Origin: Verrucomicrobia subdivision 3 bacterium UBA693
GTDB taxonomy: Bacteria; Verrucomicrobiota; Verrucomicrobiia; Limisphaerales; UBA8199
Assembly: GCA_002298785.1 (NCBI GenBank)
Contig: DBMR01000059.1
Coordinates: 248,001-312,000 of the forward strand
Reading direction: 5' to 3'
DNA: 64,000 nt
The translations under genes and the position numbers were made by a program. Positions 1-9,020 of the stretch are shown piece after piece; positions within the stretch are counted from its first letter, which is position 1; each line of letters begins with the position of its first letter. Under the pieces are notes generated by a model that was not told the DNA's origin, did not search any database, and saw only the letters and a list, made by a program, of their open reading frames with translations.

Positions 1-1059
1 TTGGGTGAGCACCAGCGGCAGCAACTTTTCAAAGTCCGGCTTGTCCATGGCGCGCAATTGCGGCATGCAAAAGGCCAGGCCTAAAATGGTCAGGCCAGTG
101 ATCATCATATATCGAGGAAAATAAAGCACGACGTTCACGAACCCATTCATCATGCACGCTTCGCGCGGATTGCGGGTGGCGAGCACCCGTTGCATATCGT
201 AGTTCGGCAGCGGCCCGGCCAGGCTGGCCAGCACGCCTTTGAAGAACATCAGCCCGAAGATTATGGTGAAGAACTCGTTGCCATCCTGACGGATCGCATC
301 ATTCGCCTTGTCCAGAATACCCGTCCAGTCGAGCCCCAGTTTCCAGCCAAAAAATGGACTCATCCAACCAGCCGGTATGACCGCCTGCACCATCTCGGGA
401 GAGACTTTGTACATCGCGATGCAGCCAATGATAATTGCCGTCAGGGTCAGGATGCAGAACTGCATGACCTCAGTGATGACCACGCTGACCATGCCGCCTT
501 TGATGGCATAAAGCGAAGTCAGGGACAACAGGATGATTGCGTAAATGTTTTCATCGGATAGCAATCCCTCCGTCGCACCGGTGAAACGCCAGGGCAAGAT
601 CACCACCGCAAATTTGCCGATGCCCTTAAACGCATAGGCGAGCATGCCAACCACCTGGATCACCGCGAAAATCACCACACTAAGATGCGCCAGATTGGCT
701 CCCGTTCCGCGCCCGAACCGCGTTTGAATCCATTCCGCCCCGGTTAGCACGTTCGAACGACGCAGCCATCCACTCAGGAACATCATCAGGAAGATCTGGT
801 TAAATACGGGCCACAAAAACGGCAGCCAGATACTCTTTAGACCGTATACCAGTAGCCAATACACCATGAGCATCGTGCCGCTGATATCGAACATCCCGGA
901 AGCGTCCGAAATGCCTAGCAGATACCAGGGCATCGACTTGCCGCCCAGGAAATAAGAATCCAGGTCCTTGGCGCCGCGCCGTGATACCCATAGACCGATC
1001 AAAACCGTTGTCAGGAAGTAAACCGCGATGATCGCCGTGTCGAGGGAGTGGAGAGTCAT
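1..1059 (-). CDS. Sodium/solute symporter (SSS family), N-terminal part, runs off window
   Basis: Reading from the ATG at 1059 down to base 1 gives 353 codons without a stop, so the C-terminus lies outside the window. The start MTLHSLDTAIIAVYF is followed by hydrophobic segments, the SSS-like stretch RRGAKDLDSYFLGGKSMPWY, then ISDASGMFDISGTM and TGAEWIQTRFG. This is the usual beginning of the solute:sodium symporter fold, in which a sugar, amino acid or similar solute is taken up with Na+ across the inner membrane. The substrate cannot be read from sequence. The gene diverges from the GH127-type glycosidase at 1316, which fits uptake of a released sugar, but that link is inference. No clear Shine-Dalgarno sequence precedes the ATG. 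Confidence 0.85.
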   Translation of the reverse strand, partial: MTLHSLDTAIIAVYFLTTVLIGLWVSRRGAKDLDSYFLGGKSMPWYLLGISDASGMFDISGTMLMVYWLLVYGLKSIWLPFLWPVFNQIFLMMFLSGWLRRSNVLTGAEWIQTRFGRGTGANLAHLSVVIFAVIQVVGMLAYAFKGIGKFAVVILPWRFTGATEGLLSDENIYAIILLSLTSLYAIKGGMVSVVITEVMQFCILTLTAIIIGCIAMYKVSPEMVQAVIPAGWMSPFFGWKLGLDWTGILDKANDAIRQDGNEFFTIIFGLMFFKGVLASLAGPLPNYDMQRVLATRNPREACMMNGFVNVVLYFPRYMMITGLTILGLAFCMPQLRAMDKPDFEKLLPLVLTQ

Positions 1060-1315
1060 GTTGTTAGCCGTGAGGCACCCGGTATTTCCGACTGAACAGC
1101 CGCAGGTTTGCCCTGCGGATCCGGAGGGATTGGCTCTGAAATGGGCTCACGTTCGGGCGATGCTGCCAAACCGAATGGGGAGAGGCAAGCTGCAAGCTTA
1201 AACCGGTGATGCAACTGACATATGGGCTGCGTCAAGGCGGGCCGCGCTTTCCTGCGCCAGACCATCCCCAAATCTTGTTTGCAGTCCGCGTCAGGTTCGT
1301 GACAATGGTTTCATT
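1060..1315. other. Divergent intergenic region
   Basis: These 256 bases separate two divergently transcribed genes (symporter and GH127-type glycosidase), so they should hold both promoters. I see no convincing -35/-10 pair, operator or hairpin. Short frames inside it have no recognisable protein. Confidence 0.5.
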
Positions 1316-3682
1316 GTGAAAACTGTATCGAATGTTGCCCTCGTGACAGTCCTTTGCTTCAGCGCCAGTCTGGCCTTGGGACGGGCGGAATCGTTAAGCT
1401 CCAGCACCGCTCCTGCGAAAATTACGCCGGCAGCCCCACCGCAGGCGGCGCCGTTCCCGCTCCGCGAGGTGCGTCTTCTCGACGGCCCGTTCAAGACAGG
1501 GCAGGACATTGCCGTCAAATACCTTTTAAGTCTGGAGCCGGATCGGTTTCTCGCCAATTTCCGCAAGGAGGCCGGCTTGGAACCCAAAGCCAAACAGTAT
1601 GGCGGGTGGGAAACCCAAGGGGTGTCGGGTCATTCCGGCGGGCATTACCTGAGCGCCTGTGCGATCGCGTACGCCGCTACGGGCGATCCAAAGCTCCTCG
1701 AACGAGTGAACTATCTCGTCAAAGAACTCGGCGAGTGCCAGGCGGCCAACGGGAACGGATACGTCGCCGCCATCCCCAACGGAAAGACCATTTACGCTGA
1801 TATCGGCGCAGGCAAAATCAGTTCCTCCGGATTCGATCTCAATGGCGGGTGGGTGCCGAATTACACGTTACACAAGTTGTTTGCGGGACTGCGCGATGCC
1901 TACCGACTTGCTGGTAACGCCCAGGCGCTTGAGATCTCAAAGAAGCTCGCCGACTGGCTGGACAAGACCTTGAGCCCATTGAGCGACGCGCAAATGCAGC
2001 AAGTGCTCGCTGCCGAACATGGGGGGATGAATGAAACGCTGGCCGACCTTTACGCCGACACGGGAGATCCGCGTTACCTCGCGCTCTCCCGCAGGTTTCA
2101 TCACCGCGCCATTCTCGATCCGCTAGCGCGCGGAGAGGACATTCTCCCGGGCAAACACGCCAACACCCAAATCCCGAAATTAATTGGATTGGCGACTCGC
2201 TACGAATTGGCCGGTGACTCGGCGGACCGTGCCGCGGCCAGTTTCTTTTGGGACCGCGTCGTGAACCATCATTCGTATGTGACCGGTGGACACTGCGACC
2301 ACGAGCACTTCGGCGCTCCGGATAAGTTGAATGATCGATTGAGCACCATGACGACCGAGACGTGCAACGTCTATAACATGCTGAAGCTCACCCGCCACGT
2401 TTTCGGCTGGAACCCAGACGCTGCGGTCGCCGATTTCTATGAGCGCGCCTTGCTCAATCACATCCGCTCGACTCAACACCCAGATAGCCGGGTGATCTAC
2501 AACTTGTCCCTCCAACCGGGGCATCATAAGGAATATCAGTCACTTTATGACGCCTTTACCTGCTGCGTCGGGACCGGCATGGAAAATCATGTGAAATACG
2601 GAGAGGCGATCTATTTCCATGACGCCCAGGGTCTGTGGGTAAACCTCTTCATCTCCTCCGAGCTAAACTGGGCCGAACGTGGCCTTAAACTCCGTCAAGA
2701 GACCGCTTGGCCCAAGGACGAAGTCAGTCGCCTGACGCTCACTCTCGACCGTCCGTCTGAGTTCGCCCTGCGCCTGCGACATCCGTTCTGGGCGCTGAAG
2801 GGGTTTGCCGTGCTGGTCAACGGCAAACGGCAGGCCGTCGATTCGTCGCCTTCGAGCTATCTCACGCTAAAGCGAAAATGGAAAAGCGGGGATCGCGTCG
2901 AGGTGCGGTTTCCCATGTCACTGCGCACGGAAAGCATGCCGGATAATTCAAATCGCATCGCCTTCTTTTATGGCCCTACCCTGCTCGCCGCCGATCTCGG
3001 TCCGGTCAACGATCCGGCTGCCGGCAAGCCGTTTTATGTTCCCGTCGTCGTGACCGCGGATGCGCGCACCACCGATGTCTTGAAGCCCGCTGAGGAGAGG
3101 CTGATGTCGTTTCACACCGTGGGCGCCGGGCGCCCGCACGACTTCACTTTGGTTCCCTTCTATTCCCTGCACGATCGCCGCTACACGGTTTATCTCGATA
3201 AATTTGCTTCGGCAGATTGGGCCCGCCATGAAAGCGAGATTCTTGCCGAGCAGGAACGTGAACGCGCTTTGGCCGCCCGGACCCTGGATGTCCTGCGCAT
3301 CGGCGAAATGCAACCCGAGCGCGACCACGATTTGCAGGGAGACAAAACCTCCGCCGGCGAAGCGACGGGACGGAAATGGCGTCACGCCATCGACGGTGGC
3401 TGGTTCTCTTTCAAACTGAAAGTCGATCCAGCCGCACCCACCGACCTGCTGCTCACCTTTTGGGGCGGCGAATCCGGAAAGCGCACCTTCGATATTCTTG
3501 CCGGCGACCAAAAGTTGAGCACGCAAACCCTCCTAAATAACCGGCCCGGGCAGTTCTTTGATGTCGCCATTCCGTTACCCGAATCCGCGACCAGGGGTAA
3601 GGATGCCGTAGTCATTAAATTGCAGGCGCACCCTGACAATTGGGCCGGGGGATTATTTGGTGCGCGCACGGTGCGCCGCTAA
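1316..3682 (+). CDS. Secreted GH127-like glycosidase (beta-L-arabinofuranosidase fold, DUF1680)
   Basis: The 788-aa protein begins with GTG and a Sec signal peptide (MKTVSNVALVTVLCFSASLA, likely cut near GRA|ES). It then has the alpha/alpha-barrel of the DUF1680/GH127 family, with GGWETQGVSGHSGGHYLSA and NGYVAAIP. In Bifidobacterium HypBA1 a Zn2+ ion is held by one Glu and three Cys, and one Cys is the nucleophile. Here TETCN supplies Glu348 and Cys350, and FTCCVGTG supplies Cys416-Cys417. Glu330 in CDHEHFG matches the acid/base position. Beta-sandwich domains follow, ending in a DUF4986-like C-terminal part (about 660-788). The likely role is removal of terminal arabinofuranose or a related sugar from plant or algal glycans in the periplasm. 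The exact substrate is unknown. Confidence 0.88.
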   Translation: MKTVSNVALVTVLCFSASLALGRAESLSSSTAPAKITPAAPPQAAPFPLREVRLLDGPFKTGQDIAVKYLLSLEPDRFLANFRKEAGLEPKAKQYGGWETQGVSGHSGGHYLSACAIAYAATGDPKLLERVNYLVKELGECQAANGNGYVAAIPNGKTIYADIGAGKISSSGFDLNGGWVPNYTLHKLFAGLRDAYRLAGNAQALEISKKLADWLDKTLSPLSDAQMQQVLAAEHGGMNETLADLYADTGDPRYLALSRRFHHRAILDPLARGEDILPGKHANTQIPKLIGLATRYELAGDSADRAAASFFWDRVVNHHSYVTGGHCDHEHFGAPDKLNDRLSTMTTETCNVYNMLKLTRHVFGWNPDAAVADFYERALLNHIRSTQHPDSRVIYNLSLQPGHHKEYQSLYDAFTCCVGTGMENHVKYGEAIYFHDAQGLWVNLFISSELNWAERGLKLRQETAWPKDEVSRLTLTLDRPSEFALRLRHPFWALKGFAVLVNGKRQAVDSSPSSYLTLKRKWKSGDRVEVRFPMSLRTESMPDNSNRIAFFYGPTLLAADLGPVNDPAAGKPFYVPVVVTADARTTDVLKPAEERLMSFHTVGAGRPHDFTLVPFYSLHDRRYTVYLDKFASADWARHESEILAEQERERALAARTLDVLRIGEMQPERDHDLQGDKTSAGEATGRKWRHAIDGGWFSFKLKVDPAAPTDLLLTFWGGESGKRTFDILAGDQKLSTQTLLNNRPGQFFDVAIPLPESATRGKDAVVIKLQAHPDNWAGGLFGARTVRR

Positions 3683-3806
3683 TAGCAGTGCCGAAACCAC
3701 CAACGCCAGGGCAATATTTTGTTGGTCGCGGCGAATTTTCGCCAAAAATATCTCGGAATCGCCTTGCTTCCTGGCGCGCCTGACGCCATGATGTATGCAC
3801 CTTAAT

Positions 3807-3883
<77 letters not shown>

Positions 3884-3896
3884 ATTTATGACAATA

Positions 3897-3923
3897 AAAC
3901 CCCTGAAAAATCAGGGGTTTTTT
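3897..3923 (+). terminator. Intrinsic terminator of tRNA-fMet
   Basis: A perfect 7-bp stem, CCCCTGA (3900-3906) and TCAGGGG (3911-3917), closes an AAAA loop and is followed by six T (3918-3923). It lies just behind the initiator tRNA and directly before the group II intron. Confidence 0.93.
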
Positions 3924-3927
3924 ATTG

Positions 3928-4542
3928 GTGCGCCCGGCAGGGCGCGATGACTGGTTGGTGAAAGTCCAATGCAGGCCCGGCAAGGGGAACTGCTAGCCGA
4001 ACAGCAAGGGTGTCCATCGTGAGGTGGAATCTGAAGGAAGCCGATGGCAAAACGCTGGTCCGACGAATAGAAACCACATATGAGGCGAACGCGAGGGACA
4101 AGAGGGCCAAGAGACTCAAAGTCCAGTACTTGCACCGCAACTCGTGGGCGTAGATGTGGCGGACATAAGCGGGATGGTCGTTGCGCATTACCCGGGGAGG
4201 TCTCCGACGGTGTCCCGCAGAGCGGGACTAGCGCATTCGAAAGGGTGTGACGATGCCGCCGGAGAAGTCAGCAGAGGCCATAGTAGTCGAGCAATCGATG
4301 AAGGGCTGAACCGATTGAAGACCGCGAGTGTGGGCTTCCAGACGCTGATTGGCCAGTTGCGTCGCAAGACGGCCATGGGCAGAAGGCGCGGGACGGTTTC
4401 CTGCAAGGTATGCCTGGGTGGCTATAGTCAGCCGGGAGCCTGCGCGACTAGGCAGGGTTCAACGGAACCGCCGGATACGTGGACCGTACGTCCGGTGGTG
4501 TGGGAGGACGGTGGAGGCTAACCCCTCCGCCTCCTACCCGAT
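3928..4542 (+). mobile_element. ORF-less group II intron
   Basis: The element starts with the group II 5' consensus GTGCG at 3928 and contains typical bacterial domain I text (TGGTGAAAGTCCAATGCAGG, GGAATCTGAAGGAAGCCGATGG). Domain V is clear: ACCGCCGGA-TACG (4467-4479) pairs with CGTA and TCCGGTGGT (4485-4488 and 4491-4499), leaving the diagnostic two-base bulge CG at 4489-4490. Domain VI follows, with CTAAC as the probable branch site (near 4518-4522), and the 3' end is CCTACCCGAT at 4542. At 615 nt there is no room for a reverse transcriptase/maturase, and no RT motif is found. It could therefore splice or move only with a maturase supplied in trans, or it is a relic. It sits four bases after the U-run of a terminator, the target type used by group IIC introns. 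Confidence 0.85.
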
Positions 4543-4811
4543 TTCTGATTTTGGGCGGATCTCCTCTGGCAACGTTAAGCAATCAGGGTCTTTCTCTCCA
4601 GAACCTTTCCAGCCAATGAAACCATCTAATCCATCAAGACCCGATTGACCTCCATCCCCGCACTGGCACAGCGTAAACCGAGTTTGATGCACCCCTGACG
4701 GCGTTCCCGAATCCCGGCTACTTTCGTGGCACTTGTAACCACCGCCGGTCAAAGTGGGTGTTCTACCTTAGCACGGGGGACGGGTAGCTTACGGTGAAGT
4801 GAAGCAATAAA
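4543..4811. other. Intergenic region after the intron
   Basis: These 269 bases lie between the intron 3' end and a short truncated reading frame. Several small frames cross it but none resembles a protein. I see no tRNA, clear hairpin or repeat. Confidence 0.4.
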
Positions 4812-5045
4812 ATGGAACACTCAAAAACAAGCGTGATGGCCGTCCTGACTGTCGGCATCTCCCTGATCATCGAGTTGAAGCTAGCGGCTGCTGGTTCAGC
4901 CGCAATAGCGGCGGACCGTCCGACCGTCCAAATCTCGATCGTTTCGGAAGACGGGAAACCGCTCGCTAATGTGCCTGTGGTGGGTGTGGGACTAGCGGCA
5001 AATACAGGTCAAGGATCAATACCTGGCACGTCCTGGCGGATCTGA
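4812..5045 (+). pseudogene. Truncated N-terminal fragment of an exported Ig/carboxypeptidase-regulatory-like protein
   Basis: The 77-aa frame starts with ATG, a hydrophobic signal-like segment (MAVLTVGISLIIELKLAAAG), then VQISIVSEDGKPLANVPV. The latter is typical of the first strands of a carboxypeptidase-regulatory or Ig-like domain. The homology stops abruptly near residue 60. The frame then runs into the 3' end of the convergent DUF4105 gene, overlapping it by 37 nt. It is best read as the leftover start of a larger gene cut at a rearrangement point, possibly linked to the nearby intron. A short real protein is less likely. Confidence 0.4.
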
Positions 5046-6034
5046 CGGGAGAAATCCTCGGCTTTGTCCGCCGCCTGGGCGCGTGCATTAATGTGGCCGC
5101 GTTGTTTCAACTCCGCCAATGGGAGATTGGTGGCGACCAGGCCGCGTTCGTAAAGTAATTCGTCGCCGTGGCCGTTAACCAGCATCCGCCAGTCCCACGG
5201 GGCACGATCGGTGGCGGCACGTTGCATCCGCATGCTGGTTGTGCAGTTTTGGGTGATCGCGCTGTACCATTCCGGTCGCTCGTGCAGACTGTTCATCCGG
5301 CGCACGTAACTCAGGAAGAATTCGCGCGCTTTTTCGGGCGAAGCCAGCAATCGAAACAAATAGGCATCCTCACCCTGTCGGTAGTTGGTACGCAGGCGCA
5401 CCACGTCACGTTCGTCGGCGGCGATGTAGATCAGTTCGAACTGGCGAAATAACCCCTTCACAGCGGAGTAACCCTCGCCCGATTCTTTCCGGGTCTCGAT
5501 AGAGAAACAGAGATACGCCCCGCCTTCAAAGCCGAAGCTCACCATCGTGTGGGCCATATGGGGGGAGCCCCAGTAGACCAGGCAAAGGTCAACACTGTGC
5601 AGGGCATCGAGATCATAGGACTTATCGTAATAGCGCACGTCGAAGTCAGTTTCGCTGCGATAGTCGCAATTACGAACGTTGTGGACCGTCACCTTGTTGC
5701 CTTCGACGTCGGCATATGGGAGTAATGCCACGTCGCGCTGCCAGTTACGGTTGTGAGAAGGTTGGAGGGTGAACCACCATGCCAGCACCAGCACCCAGGC
5801 AATTGCGGTTAGTCCCATTTTGCGCCATCGGCCCTTGACCCGAATCCACACGGTCGCCACCGCCGCCAGAAAAAGCGTGAGTATGGGTATCCTCAACCAT
5901 GAGACCCGCACGTCGAAGTAAAGCGCCGCTGCGCTCCATATCGTCAATAGCAACAGCACCCCACCCACTAGCGCCAGCCCAAGCCAACCAATGACAGCCA
6001 GAAGCCGACTCTTAGTGCCACATTTCTCGTTCAT
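5009..6034 (-). CDS. DUF4105 (Lnb N-terminal-like) membrane protein
   Basis: Starting at the ATG at 6034 (a TTG 36 nt upstream is the alternative) the protein has 341 aa. Three hydrophobic segments occupy roughly residues 12-95 (LAVIGWLGLALVGGVLLLL, IPILTLFLAAVATVWI, GLTAIAWVLVLAWWF). A long extracytoplasmic domain follows. It contains the DUF4105 pattern: VHNVRNCDYRSETDFDVRYY, then HTMVSFGFEGGAYLCFSIE and a C-terminal NCTTSM with a conserved Asn-Cys. DUF4105 has been linked to lipoprotein N-acylation in Bacteroidota (Lnb). Whether this copy does so is not shown by the sequence. The gene stands alone between the intron region and a divergent phosphotransferase-like gene. Confidence 0.75.
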   Translation of the reverse strand: MNEKCGTKSRLLAVIGWLGLALVGGVLLLLTIWSAAALYFDVRVSWLRIPILTLFLAAVATVWIRVKGRWRKMGLTAIAWVLVLAWWFTLQPSHNRNWQRDVALLPYADVEGNKVTVHNVRNCDYRSETDFDVRYYDKSYDLDALHSVDLCLVYWGSPHMAHTMVSFGFEGGAYLCFSIETRKESGEGYSAVKGLFRQFELIYIAADERDVVRLRTNYRQGEDAYLFRLLASPEKAREFFLSYVRRMNSLHERPEWYSAITQNCTTSMRMQRAATDRAPWDWRMLVNGHGDELLYERGLVATNLPLAELKQRGHINARAQAADKAEDFSRQIRQDVPGIDP

Positions 6035-6308
6035 TTTAAGGTAATCCAGACCATGGCGTGGTTGGCTCAAATATGGTTGCAGTTGTCACTCGCAGTGATC
6101 GTTGTGAATTGAACATTGCCTTGTAGTTCAACATCGAGCGAGGGAAAAGATTTCTTCCCAATTCGTGCCTTTCCATCACGAGCGCCAGTAAAGCAGGGCG
6201 ACGGGATGCGAACGCGGCATTTTATCGAGAAACTAGAAATCGGCCGGATTCTCACCAGCGAAAGTTTTGGCGGAACGACCGTGCTTCATACCTGTCCAAC
6301 CAGAAACC

Positions 6309-9020
6309 ATGAGCGAAAAAGCGGCTCAACCAGACTTGATGAGCGCGATTGCCAACGACCCTGGTCCGAGGCATGACCGCCTTGAAAACGGTGCGAAGCG
6401 AAGCGTGTCGGTGCCGCTGACGCTTTCCCTGCGTCAGACCGTAAATGGCCAAAGGTCGATGGTGGGAGGCAAAGTCGCCAACCTTGCTGTGTTAACGGCT
6501 GCCAAGCTCCCAGTGCCGCCGGGAATTTGCGTCACGGTGGCGGCCTTTTGGCAATTCCTGGATTCAGCGCCGCGGCGGTCCGACCTGGAGCGACTTTTGA
6601 CCCAAGTAACGACGGACCAGGTTACCCGGGTGCAGAAAATAAGCCAGCAAGCCACCGATTGCCTGGTAACCGTCCCTGTACCGCCCACAGTGCGTGAGGC
6701 GGTGTTGGCAGCCTGGCGTGAGTTGGGGAAGGACCGAGTGTATGCGGTTCGCTCCAGTGCCACAGTCGAAGATGCAGACGACCATTCCTTTGCCGGCCAG
6801 TTTGAGTCCGTTCTAAATGTTAAAGGCAGCGAAGCCTTGCTGACCGCAGTGAAGCACTGTTGGCTGTCGCTCTATTCTGCACGGGCGCTCGCCTACCATG
6901 CGCGTGAACGTTTGCCGGTCGAAAAGGCGGCGATGGCCGTGCTGATCCAGGAAATGATACCGGCCGAGATTGCCGGGGTTCTGTTCACGACTGATCCCGT
7001 TTCTGGAGACGCCAGCCGGATGGTCATTGAAGCGGCAAAAGGTGTGGGAGATCGGCTGGTCTCCGGCAAAGCAACGCCGGATTTGGCCGTTTTGGATAAG
7101 GCGAGCCTGCAGATCATTCAGTGTCGGGCGGGTTCGGAGTCGGCGTGTTTGAATGACCGGCTGGCGCGACGATTGGCCAAACTCGCCTGCACCGCGGAGG
7201 CGTTGTTTTCCCGTCCTCTCGATATTGAATGGGCGGCTGCGGGAAATGAGGTTTTCCTGTTGCAGGCTCGTCCGGCGACGGCACTAGCCAAGCCCAAGAC
7301 CTGGGAGGACCGGCAACGCTGGAGCAACGTCAATACGGGTGAAATCTTCCCCGACGTGGCGACCCCGATGACGTGGTCGGTAATTCAGTTCCTGATGAAG
7401 CCTTTGTTTCGCTCGATGTTTCGACTTGCCGGTGCGGATTCCCGACGCGCACCCGCCGCCGGGTTGGTGGCTGGGCGCATCTATTTCAATGCGAATACCG
7501 GCTTCGCCCTGCTCAAGCCATTTGGTTTCTTGGTGGGCAGCATGGCACAAGTGGCTCAAGCGGTTGGTGGTGGCCAGGCGGCGGAATATGCGCGCGGATT
7601 CTGGGAGATCCCTGCTGCTGATTTGCCGGACGTCGGTTTTCGGTGGCCCAAGTATCTCCTGAGTTTTCCGCGAATTCTCTACGACCTGTTCAGGCATCGA
7701 CCTCGGCGGGGTGACGGCTGGATTCTTGAGTTCAAGGCTCGCGGTGACGAGTTCCGTTGTTTGGATATCGCGTACATTACCACACCAGAGCTCGTGGGTG
7801 CCCTGAGGCGGTTGTTGGGCGAGGCCTTTCAAGGTTGGGATTTGCTCTACCTGGTCACGCAGGCCGCGGCGCTTCCCGTGCTTCAAAAAGCTTGTCGGGA
7901 TTGGCTGAATGATCCGGACCTGACCCTCGGTTATCGCCTTTTTGCCGGCTTGGGCGGGGTGCCCGAAGCGGAAGCCGGGTTGGCTCTGTGGCGACTGGCG
8001 ACTTTGGCGCATGAGGATTCCCAGACCTCGGCAATTTTGCGTTCGGAGGCGAATTGGAGACAGGTCCGCGCCCAACTGACCCGCACACCGGCGGGCTGCC
8101 GATTTGTGGCCGCCTGGACGGTGTTCATGTTGGAACATGGCCATCATTGCCGGGGCGAACTTGAACTCAACAACGCCCGTTGGTGCGAGACGCCCGACTA
8201 CATCCTGGGACTGGTGCGCGGTTACCTGCGATCCCTGGGTCAATCAAATCCGATCGAACACCATCGACGCATCGCTGAGGCCCGCCATACTCTGACGAAA
8301 GAGTGCCGGCGACAGCTCGGTCCCGTGAAGCGCTGGTTGTTTTCCTGGGCTTTGAAGCGGTCGCAAAGACTAGCGGTTAATCGGGAGGTATGGAAAAACG
8401 AAGCGGTTCAGCATGTGCATTGCCTTCGCCGCATACTTCTCACGCTCGGGCAGAATTTGCATAGGGAGGGGGTATTCTCCAATCCTGTCGATATCTTCTT
8501 CCTCGAGATAAGTGAGGTTGAACCCGTTGCCACCTCCAAAGCCTCTTTCGATTACCGTGAACTTATTCGTGCACGTCGCGAGGATTACCAACGGAATTTG
8601 ACCCTCTTCCCGCCCTCGTTCGTCGTGGGCAAATACGATCCGGCCACACCCACTATGCCCACCATCAAACCCGCTCCCGGATCGATCCTGCTCGAGGGCA
8701 TCCCGGTTTCTCCTGGGATCATTGAAGGCCCAGCGCGGGTGATTCTCCATTGCGACGATCAGGAACAGGTGCAGCCCGGAGAGATTCTCATAGCCCCATT
8801 TACCGATCCGGCATGGACCCCGTACTTCATCCCTGCCGCTGGAGTCATTATCGATCAAGGTGGGGTGCTTTCCCACGGCAGTATTATCGCACGAGAGCTG
8901 GGGTTGCCAGCCGTAACCAACACTATCTCCGCGACGACACTCATCCGCACCGGCGATATCGTCCACCTAGATGGCAATCGCGGCCGTGTTACAATTCTAA
9001 TCCGTGCCAATCTCGACTAA
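6309..9020 (+). CDS. PEP/pyruvate-dikinase-like phosphotransferase (rifampicin phosphotransferase-like architecture)
   Basis: From ATG 6309 the protein has 903 aa (a TTG at 6267 is an alternative). The N-terminal third is a PPDK-type ATP-grasp domain: VGGKVANLAVL, VRSSATVEDADDHSFAGQFE, then VLIQEMIPAEIAGVLFTTDP and VFLLQARPAT. A long central domain (about 340-800) lacks standard PPDK motifs. The C-terminus is the mobile swivelling domain with the phosphorylated His in GGVLSHGSIIAREL (His856). The order ATP-grasp, substrate domain, His domain and the length resemble rifampicin phosphotransferases and related enzymes rather than PpsA, since a C-terminal PEP-binding TIM barrel is missing. The acceptor molecule is unknown. 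Its 3' end overlaps the convergent CotH gene by 24 nt. Confidence 0.78.
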   Translation: MSEKAAQPDLMSAIANDPGPRHDRLENGAKRSVSVPLTLSLRQTVNGQRSMVGGKVANLAVLTAAKLPVPPGICVTVAAFWQFLDSAPRRSDLERLLTQVTTDQVTRVQKISQQATDCLVTVPVPPTVREAVLAAWRELGKDRVYAVRSSATVEDADDHSFAGQFESVLNVKGSEALLTAVKHCWLSLYSARALAYHARERLPVEKAAMAVLIQEMIPAEIAGVLFTTDPVSGDASRMVIEAAKGVGDRLVSGKATPDLAVLDKASLQIIQCRAGSESACLNDRLARRLAKLACTAEALFSRPLDIEWAAAGNEVFLLQARPATALAKPKTWEDRQRWSNVNTGEIFPDVATPMTWSVIQFLMKPLFRSMFRLAGADSRRAPAAGLVAGRIYFNANTGFALLKPFGFLVGSMAQVAQAVGGGQAAEYARGFWEIPAADLPDVGFRWPKYLLSFPRILYDLFRHRPRRGDGWILEFKARGDEFRCLDIAYITTPELVGALRRLLGEAFQGWDLLYLVTQAAALPVLQKACRDWLNDPDLTLGYRLFAGLGGVPEAEAGLALWRLATLAHEDSQTSAILRSEANWRQVRAQLTRTPAGCRFVAAWTVFMLEHGHHCRGELELNNARWCETPDYILGLVRGYLRSLGQSNPIEHHRRIAEARHTLTKECRRQLGPVKRWLFSWALKRSQRLAVNREVWKNEAVQHVHCLRRILLTLGQNLHREGVFSNPVDIFFLEISEVEPVATSKASFDYRELIRARREDYQRNLTLFPPSFVVGKYDPATPTMPTIKPAPGSILLEGIPVSPGIIEGPARVILHCDDQEQVQPGEILIAPFTDPAWTPYFIPAAGVIIDQGGVLSHGSIIARELGLPAVTNTISATTLIRTGDIVHLDGNRGRVTILIRANLD

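Noticed and set aside
3738..3756. Hairpin GGCGAATTTTCGCC as terminator of the GH127-type gene
   Set aside because: The stem is short and is followed by A, not T, on the plus strand. It is not an intrinsic terminator for either direction.
4144..4521. Long open frame inside the group II intron
   Set aside because: It has no RT, maturase or HNH motif and overlaps the structural domains V and VI. It is a by-product of the intron RNA sequence.
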